Below are positions 58,199 to 64,000 of a DNA stretch of 64,000 nucleotides, piece by piece. The notes beneath the pieces were generated by a model. It was not told the origin of the DNA, searched no databases, and saw only the letters and a list, made by a program, of their open reading frames with translations. Made by a program: the position numbers and the translations under genes. This DNA is from Sphaerulina vaccinii (taxonomy: Eukaryota > Ascomycota > Dothideomycetes > Mycosphaerellales > Mycosphaerellaceae), in the NCBI GenBank assembly GCA_022570795.1, contig JAKUDP010000025.1, forward strand, positions 883,001-947,000, read 5' to 3'. The first letter of the stretch is position 1. Every line of letters begins with the position of its first letter.

Positions 58199-58837
58199 AT
58201 GGCAGAAGACGTACCACCCAAGGCAGGCGCGTCCGCCTCGGGCAGCGCAGACCAGCCAGGACGACCATACTACGAACACCTCCGATCCGACCTCCGCGAG
58301 ACGCTCAACAAGAAGCGCACAATCGACGACAAGCTCGCGCAGCTCGAGAGCAACATCTACAAAATGGAAACCCAGTACCTCGAAGACACGGCAAGCTCCG
58401 GCAACATCGTGCGCGGCTTCGACGGCTGGGTCAAGGGCGTGCAGATCGGCAATCGCAGCGCTGTCGAAGGCGCTAGAAGAGGCGGCAGAGTGCGAGAGGA
58501 GGATCGCGTCTTCAGTCGGAGCAGTGTGAGCTATATGCGCGTACGTTTAACAGACACATCACTCCTCTTTCAGAGGCAGGTACGAATGATATACTGATGT
58601 TTGAGTGAGCAGAACCAAGAAGGACCCGACAGTGGCACACCCTCACACGCCCCAACGCCCACGGGTGCCTTTCCACCACACGTCTCTGCACAAGGAAGTA
58701 ATGCTAGTACACCTGGCGCGGGTTCTGGTAAGACACAGGGCAACAAGAAGAAGAGGCCTACGGATAAGGACGTGGACGAGGATCACGACTCCAAGAAGCG
58801 TCGCAAGATCTCATATGGACGAGAGCTGAGTGATTAG
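58199..58837 (+). CDS. eaf6: NuA4/histone acetyltransferase complex subunit Eaf6
   Basis: Two exons (58199-58540 and 58613-58837) with a 72-nt intron (GTACGT/CAG), giving 188 aa. The Eaf6 coiled-coil domain is clear: YYEHLRSDLRETLNKKRTI, DDKLAQLESNIYKMETQYLED and then GNIVRGFDGWVKG (residues about 25-85). VFSRSSVSYMR, a segment conserved in fungal Eaf6, ends exon 1. The tail is disordered with a nuclear-signal-like KKKRPTDKD and ends KKRRKISYGRELSD; relatives end KISY plus a few residues. Eaf6 is a small shared subunit of NuA4 and related acetyltransferase complexes. The TAG stop is followed in the same frame by 58 more codons (see the next entry). Confidence 0.92.
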
Positions 58838-59014
58838 GATACACTTGATGAGGACGACAAGGAATATATTTGGAAGGCGCGATCGACGGGGGTGGATTAT
58901 GCTAACATCTATCCGCTCTTTCCTAAGGTGTCGAAAGACTCTATTAGGGGAGCTTGGTTTTCCTGGAAGAACAAGTATCCTGCTTACACAGGTGATCTCT
59001 CTGAATATGCGTGA
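58838..59014 (+). other. Open 58-codon extension in frame after the eaf6 stop, Myb/SANT-like
   Basis: After the eaf6 TAG the same frame stays open up to TGA at 59012-59014. It reads TLDEDDKEYIWKARSTGVDY, ANIYPLFPKVSKDSIRGAWF and SWKNKYPAYTG. The acidic start, Trp spacing and basic end are like a single Myb/SANT or homeodomain-like helix-turn-helix. It has no ATG, so it would need stop readthrough or splicing to be made. I found no in-phase donor that joins it to exon 2. It may be a remnant of a neighbouring gene. Confidence 0.4.
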
Positions 59015-60349
59015 AGAGCGAGGCGTTAGGGAGTATGGCAGAGATACCCCAGGGCATTGATTGGTTTTGGAGAAGAAATCAGAAACGTAGCCATAAGTAT
59101 CAGAAATTCGATACTTCAATTACAGCTGACTATTCAGAATGTCTCCGTTCGCGATCGAGCACCAGGCTATCGCAGCTCTAGACAGAGGGCAGAATCTGCG
59201 AGACGCTCTTGAGAGAGGATTGCCGATTGCTGGCCGCAAGCCAGTGTATCGTGTGAGCTCGAGGTCGCGCCAAATCCGATCCTGTTAGCCTCACGGCGTC
59301 GTCATCTCTGGAACACAAGCATTCATGATCGAGCCGGAGCCTCATTCGCACTTGCTACGCTGAGCTTTCGAAGGATGATGATCTGACTATCGCCATAGTC
59401 AGCTCCCACCGCTCATGACTCAACGGCGCTACGCCGTAAGGCTTGAGTGTCTCGGTCGTACCAGACTTTCGCAAGCAATTGCCGTGCATGGAGGCAACGA
59501 TCGACCTCTACCTCCTACTGAGAGCCGAAACTACGATGTAGCAAGCTTCAGATGCAACTGATATACCTCATTGCTTCTCCGTTGTCTCGGTCGTACCAGC
59601 TTCTGTGAGCGAGTGGAGGCAGCGATCGACCTCACTCAAGGCCAGAAGTATCGACTGCTACAGATGCATTATGGGCATTACTGAGAGATCCGAATCCAAG
59701 ATGCGAACGGGACGGAACCACATCTACAGAACTCCGTATCACTGACGCGTGTCCGGCAGACTTGAAAGAAATCAAGTGGATCCTCCATACATCAACAGCA
59801 CGCAGGCACAACTCCGTAGTGATGAAGACCTGGCATGTGAGTGCCAAGCGAGGAAAATCAATAAGACTTATGCTAACCCGATGCAGCAGGAGCTTAGAGA
59901 GCTTCACCAAGTCTTATCTTCTTCAAGCCTAACGCTACAACCCCGCCGAACCACTGACGATACATATCCTGCAGGTCTCGGGCTATCAGCTAGGCGTAGG
60001 TCCTCCAGGTGCATTAACGTGCATCCATGGCATGTCTCTTTCTTCATCGAGCATCGCTCCATCCTCAAAATGGATCACTTGTCGACGCCACAGATACGTT
60101 ATCAAGTTCATTGGACATACCGCCTCTGCCACGCGACCTTCTACTCCAACAATTGCCAGGAACCGGAAGCCAAATGACCAGGTTCGCGCGAACATACGAA
60201 CAGATCGCGTGCTGGACTGCAGCAGTGGATCTTGCGGCAACTATGGTTTAGGAAGGCGTTCGACGATCGCGTACGATGCTGAAGTCCTATAAGAAGCGAG
60301 TAGCACTCGTGGAAAATGGAGGCAATTGTCCATTTCACGCTTGCCCAAG
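59015..60349. other. Gene-free stretch with decayed repeats between eaf6 and the sedolisin gene
   Basis: No supported gene. A short frame from about 59142 (MSPFAIEHQAIAALDRGQNL, about 48 codons) has a regular helical look but cannot be assigned. Two diverged copies of a repeat lie at about 59451-59510 and 59583-59640. Frames up to 156 codons on the minus strand (60141-60611) overlap the sedolisin start and are shadows. Confidence 0.4.
59451..59640. repeat. Diverged direct repeat with TGTCTCGGTCGTACCAG
   Basis: Two copies about 134 bp apart share the start GTCTCGGTCGTACCAG and, about 30-40 bp later, TGGAGGCA-CGATCGACCTC. The spacing and blocks suggest an old tandem duplication. No open frame crosses both. 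Confidence 0.6.
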
Positions 60350-62551
60350 ATGTTGGTGACATCTCTGTTGGCCGCCTTTCTGGCAACCTGCTCAGCTTCG
60401 CCTCTATCAACTTCACATATCGTCCATGAGAAAAGGAACTCGATACCACATGGCTGGGTGAAGAGAGCAGAGCTTGGCCGCCGAATGGTGCTGCCGATGC
60501 GCATTGCTCTCGCGCAAGAGAACCTACACAAGGGAGAGGAATGGTTGATGGAAGTTTCCCACCCAGAGTCTGCAAAATTCGGACAGCATTGGTCGGCCAA
60601 GGATATTGCAAACGCTTTTGCTCCTAGGTATGTTACATACAGCTACATCATGGTCACTGCAGCTGACACTTGCCAGCGCTTCTACAGTCGATGCTGTGAA
60701 AGAATGGCTCGCATCATCAGGTAAGCAAAGTAGTAGGCAGAAGGCATGGGCTTTCTGCAGTGTCTCACCAAGCTCGCACTCACTAGGACGTCGAGCTTGG
60801 GAACAGACACTAATGAGGCAGCCTGCATTTTCAGAGATACTTGCTAACCCATCTACCTACTTCTTTTAGGCATATCTCATGAACGCATCGAGCAAACCCA
60901 AAGTCTTGGCTGGTTGAGCTTCGATGCTACAGTTGACGAGGCCGAGAACCTGCTGAAGACAAAGTATCACGTCTACGAGCACGAGGAGACTGGTCAACCA
61001 CATATTGCTTGTGAGGAGTACAATGTCCCAGCAGCCTTGCAGAACAAGATCGACTTCATTACACCAACCCTCCATTTCGATGCAAAAGTGATGCCACGCG
61101 AGCCCAAAGCCGATAAGGAGAAGCGTGCTGTGTCTCAGCACATCAACCCTGGTAGCCCTACCAGTGGTAGCTTGCCCAAACTTGGAGGCACGCTCGCATC
61201 AAAGAATGATCTCATCACTGAGCTCAGTGATTGTGATAAGCAGGTAGGCATTCACTGACTAGATAAAGTCCCTAACGTCATTGCTGATTGATCTTCCTAG
61301 ATCACACCGAACTGCTTGCGAGCACTGTACAAGTTTCCACCAGGAATCACACGAAACCCCAAGAACAGCTACGGAATAGTAGAGTACACCCCTCAGGCCT
61401 ATGTGCCATCTGATCTCGACCTGTTCTTCAAGAACTTCAGCACGAAGCAAGTCGGCAATCGTCCTATCTTTGATTCCATCGACGGAGGCGTTGACCAACA
61501 AACCATGGGAGGATTCAACTACAACGGCGAGAGCAACCTGGACCTCGAATATGCCATGGCTCTAGTATACCCTCAGAACGTCACTCTATACCAAGTCGGA
61601 GATACCGTAGAAGGTGCCAGCTTCAACGACTTCTTAGACGCCATCGATGGCTCGTATTGCTCTTTCGAAGGAGGTGATGATCCCACGCAAGACGCAGCCT
61701 ATCCCGACCCATATGGTGGCTACCAAGGACCCAAAAACTGCGGCGGTTTCGCCGCAACGAAAGTCATCTCAACATCCTACGGCTACAACGAACACGACCT
61801 TACGCCCTTCTACGAGAAACGCCAATGTGCCGAATACATGAAACTCGGCATGATGGGTGTATCTGTCCTCTACTCCAGCGGCGACTACGGTGTAGCCGGC
61901 AATGGCGGCCAATGTATCGCTGGACCGGGAGAAGACGCTCCATACAACAACGGCACCACAGGAAGATTCAATCCAGCTTTCCCATCTACATGTCCTTACA
62001 TCACTTCCGTAGGAGCCACGCAGGTGATTCCCGGCGTCAATATCCTGAATCCTACTACAACGCAACCCGAACAAGCTTGTGAAACTGTCATCTATTCCGG
62101 TGGCGGTTTCAGTAATGTCTTCCCGCTTCCAGCTTACCAATCTGCGGCCGTGAAGTCCTACTTCAAGAACCATCTACCACCTTACACTTCAGCTCAATAT
62201 AACAACAGCCAGCAGACTCGCGGTTTCCCGGATATTGCTGCTAATGGAGCGAACTATATCATCACCGTGCAGGGCAAGTTCAGCTACGTCTATGGAACTT
62301 CGGCATCCTCGCCCACTCTCGGATCGATCATCACTCTGATCAACGAGGCTCGCTTCAATATTGGGAAGGGATCCATTGGTTTCATCAATCCTACTGCATA
62401 TGCTCATCCGGAAGTCTTTAATGATATTACGCAAGGAGGGAATCAAGGTTGTGGTACGCCTGGCTTCACTTCTGTGGCTGGCTGGGATCCTGTTACTGGG
62501 CTAGGAACGCCGAATTTCCTGAAGATGTTGCCTTTGTTCTTGGCTTTGTAG
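60350..62551 (+). CDS. Secreted tripeptidyl-peptidase-like sedolisin (S53)
   Basis: Four exons: 60350-60627, 60677-60720, 60870-61243 and 61301-62551, with introns of 49, 149 and 57 nt. The result is 648 aa in phase. A signal peptide (MLVTSLLAAFLATCSASP) is followed by the Pro-kumamolisin-type propeptide (KGEEWLMEVSHPESAKFGQHW, VKEWLASSGI) and the catalytic domain from about residue 235. The S53 triad is complete: Glu and Asp in ESNLDLEYAM, and Ser in YGTSASSPTLG. The oxyanion Asp lies in YSSGDYG. The calcium loop near the end is FNDITQGGNQGC and WDPVTGLGTPN. Such enzymes cleave tripeptides or act as acid endopeptidases outside the cell. Start ATG 60350 is chosen because it puts the signal peptide first. 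Confidence 0.95.
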
Positions 62552-62862
62552 GACATGAACACGAAGGATGACAGTACAGTACGACTATGATGATAAAGAA
62601 ACGAGATGGATATGATATTGAGACAATGAGTGGACACCATGGAATCAGCACAGGAGAGACAAGTAGCAGTGTCAAAGCGGCATTTCGTGTAGCTCAATTT
62701 GATGCAGGAGACATGATCATCCTTGCAGCATCTAATACATGTTGCTAAAGCGTCTCGACATCTTCTTGACACTATCTCTACAAGTGCTCAAAGTGCTGTC
62801 CTTCCAACACGCTTGAGCTATTCTGTGCATGTGTGAGCTAACTCATATCACAAGCGACTTGC
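62552..62862. other. Convergent 3' flanks of the sedolisin and valyl-tRNA synthetase genes
   Basis: About 310 bp between converging stops. It should hold both transcript ends. No motif stands out and there is no gene. Confidence 0.45.
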
Positions 62863-64000
62863 TCAACTCGTCTGCAACTTCAGCTTCTCGAATGCAGCCA
62901 GGCTCTCTTCGTACAGCCTCAGCTCGCTCTCGGCATCCTTGAGGCGCTCTTCTTCCTTGTTGCGAACCTCCTTGCTGACACCATCTGACAGACTACTGAT
63001 CAACGTCTTCTGCTCCTTGACAGCCTCGCTAGCCTTCTGCATCTTCGGATGCGTCTTCTTGATCTCAGTGTCTGGGTCGATAGTGCCCTTGAGCTGTACG
63101 TAGACGGCAGCGGATGCTGAGACAGGGTAGACGGCAGTTCCTGCAGGTGCTTCCTCTCCAGTCTTCAGGACCTTAAGATCCTTGAGATACTTTCCAGACA
63201 GAGTTTTGATAGCACTCTTTTCTGCGGAAGCAGTCGAGGCAGCTTCGTCGTTGAGAGGTCGGACGAAGGCAGCGCCATCCTCCTTGATAGCGTATTCGTT
63301 CAGCAGAGAACGGACACCCTTAGAGCAGCCAAGGAGTAGCTCATAGTCACGCTCAGACTTCACATCGTCAAGTGCTGAGTCGTACTGGGGGTATGTAGCA
63401 ACGACAACGGAAGGTGTCTTATCTTCTGGTCGACGTGGAAGACGCTGCCATAGCTCTTCTGTCAAGAACGGCATGATCGGGTGCATCAGAAGAAGACCAC
63501 CTTCCAAGGAGGTGTAGAGTGTGTCGATGGCACTCTCTTGCTGAGCAGGTGTTCCATCTCTGATGATGCCCTTGCTGTTCTCAATGTAGACGTCACATAG
63601 TTCGTAGAGCCAGTATTTGTATAGTGCCTGTGTAGCATTGTTGAACTCACGAGCCTCGAGAGCGTTGTTGACATCGCGCGCTGCAATGGTAAGCTTGTGC
63701 AGGATCCATCGCTCTGGCAGGCCCTCTTTCCCGGTCTTGCCACCCTGTGCCTTTGGTGTGAAGTCCTTGGGCAGATTGCCTAGGACGAACTTAGTGGCCT
63801 GGTAGATCTTGTTGCAGAAGTTGCGGTAGCTGCGCATGACCTTGACATCGAAGCTGATGTCGCCGCCACCTGTGGTGTAGTTGATCAATGAGAAGCGGAG
63901 CGCATCGGCGCCACACTCATCAATGCCATCAGGGAAGGCCGACTTCTGCCACTTCGCTGCACGATCGATCTCTTTTGTCGCAAGGTTTCCGGTCTTGAGC
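62863..64000 (-). CDS. VAS1: Valyl-tRNA synthetase, C-terminal part (5' end outside the window)
   Basis: The frame is open to the window edge and covers about 379 residues. The visible part is the end of the catalytic domain after the KMSKS loop (AKWQKSAFPDGIDECGADALRFSLINYTTGGGDISFD in pieces). The anticodon-binding helical domain follows (SYRNFCNKIYQATKFVL, ERWILHKLTIAARDVN, LYKYWLYELCDVYIE, LLLMHPIMPFLTEELWQRLP). A C-terminal coiled-coil arm closes the protein (AAVYVQLKGTID, KMQKASEAVKEQKTLIS, ERLKDAESELRLYEESLAAFEKLKL). The enzyme charges tRNA-Val for translation and in fungi usually serves both cytosol and mitochondria. The HIGH and KMSKS motifs lie beyond the window. No intron is seen in this part. 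Confidence 0.95.
   Translation of the reverse strand, partial: LKTGNLATKEIDRAAKWQKSAFPDGIDECGADALRFSLINYTTGGGDISFDVKVMRSYRNFCNKIYQATKFVLGNLPKDFTPKAQGGKTGKEGLPERWILHKLTIAARDVNNALEAREFNNATQALYKYWLYELCDVYIENSKGIIRDGTPAQQESAIDTLYTSLEGGLLLMHPIMPFLTEELWQRLPRRPEDKTPSVVVATYPQYDSALDDVKSERDYELLLGCSKGVRSLLNEYAIKEDGAAFVRPLNDEAASTASAEKSAIKTLSGKYLKDLKVLKTGEEAPAGTAVYPVSASAAVYVQLKGTIDPDTEIKKTHPKMQKASEAVKEQKTLISSLSDGVSKEVRNKEEERLKDAESELRLYEESLAAFEKLKLQTS

Noticed and set aside
58729..58837. Splicing from a GTAAGA donor in eaf6 exon 2 to the TAG before the extension
   Set aside because: The join changes phase and meets a stop after three codons, so it does not create the extended protein.

Overview
The window is nuclear DNA of a filamentous ascomycete, most likely a Dothideomycete (Mycosphaerellales-like; inferred from gene content, not proven). 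Genes are interrupted by short GT-AG introns, mostly 49-120 nt, both strands are used and there are no operons. The content is typically fungal: a CreB deubiquitinase, an SWIRM/HMG-box LSD1, a VIB-1/XprG Ndt80-type regulator, a CFEM-Pth11 receptor, a class II hydrophobin, an S53 sedolisin and a GH17 cell-wall glucanase. Exon joins were worked out by hand from splice-site consensus and reading phase. Most spliced genes add up to an exact codon number; the weaker joins are flagged.

Layout. 1-9.5 kb, minus strand: creB (3' end outside the window), an LSD1-type demethylase and the spliceosome-disassembly factor NTR2. 9.7-11.7 kb, plus strand: a gamma-glutamylcyclotransferase-like protein and a PPIH-type cyclophilin. 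12.3-17.5 kb: a GH17 cell-wall protein and a secreted LVIVD-type protein. 17.9-19.3 kb: two small unknown genes whose shared upstream region holds a 363-bp inverted-repeat element with a perfect 9-bp target duplication. 19.6-26 kb: a small metabolic group (acyl-CoA synthetase-like, CitE-like lyase, D-2-hydroxyacid dehydrogenase) with a decayed repeat array. 26.5-31.6 kb: a 2EXR/F-box-like protein and vib-1/xprG, followed by a 5.7-kb gene-free stretch. 37.3-42.4 kb: the actin-patch protein Bbc1 diverging from the RNA polymerase II CTD phosphatase Rtr1/RPAP2. 42.5-44 kb: two adjacent three-exon small secreted cysteine-rich proteins, one a hydrophobin. 44.6-45.6 kb: a broken short-chain dehydrogenase. 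46.3-57.3 kb: a cytochrome P450, a CHIP-like TPR/U-box ligase with a GC-AG intron, a CFEM-Pth11 receptor and a GMC oxidoreductase. 57.4-64 kb: a 5'-truncated fumarase-superfamily lyase, the NuA4 subunit Eaf6, a sedolisin and the C-terminal third of valyl-tRNA synthetase.

The window mixes housekeeping functions (chromatin, splicing, translation, endocytosis) with accessory secreted and metabolic genes. Accessory stretches (18-26 kb, 42-46 kb, 57-60 kb) hold the transposon remnant, pseudogenes and decayed repeats. vib-1/xprG is known in other fungi to control extracellular protease production, so the sedolisin is a plausible target, but nothing in the sequence shows this. I saw no tRNA, rRNA or CRISPR.
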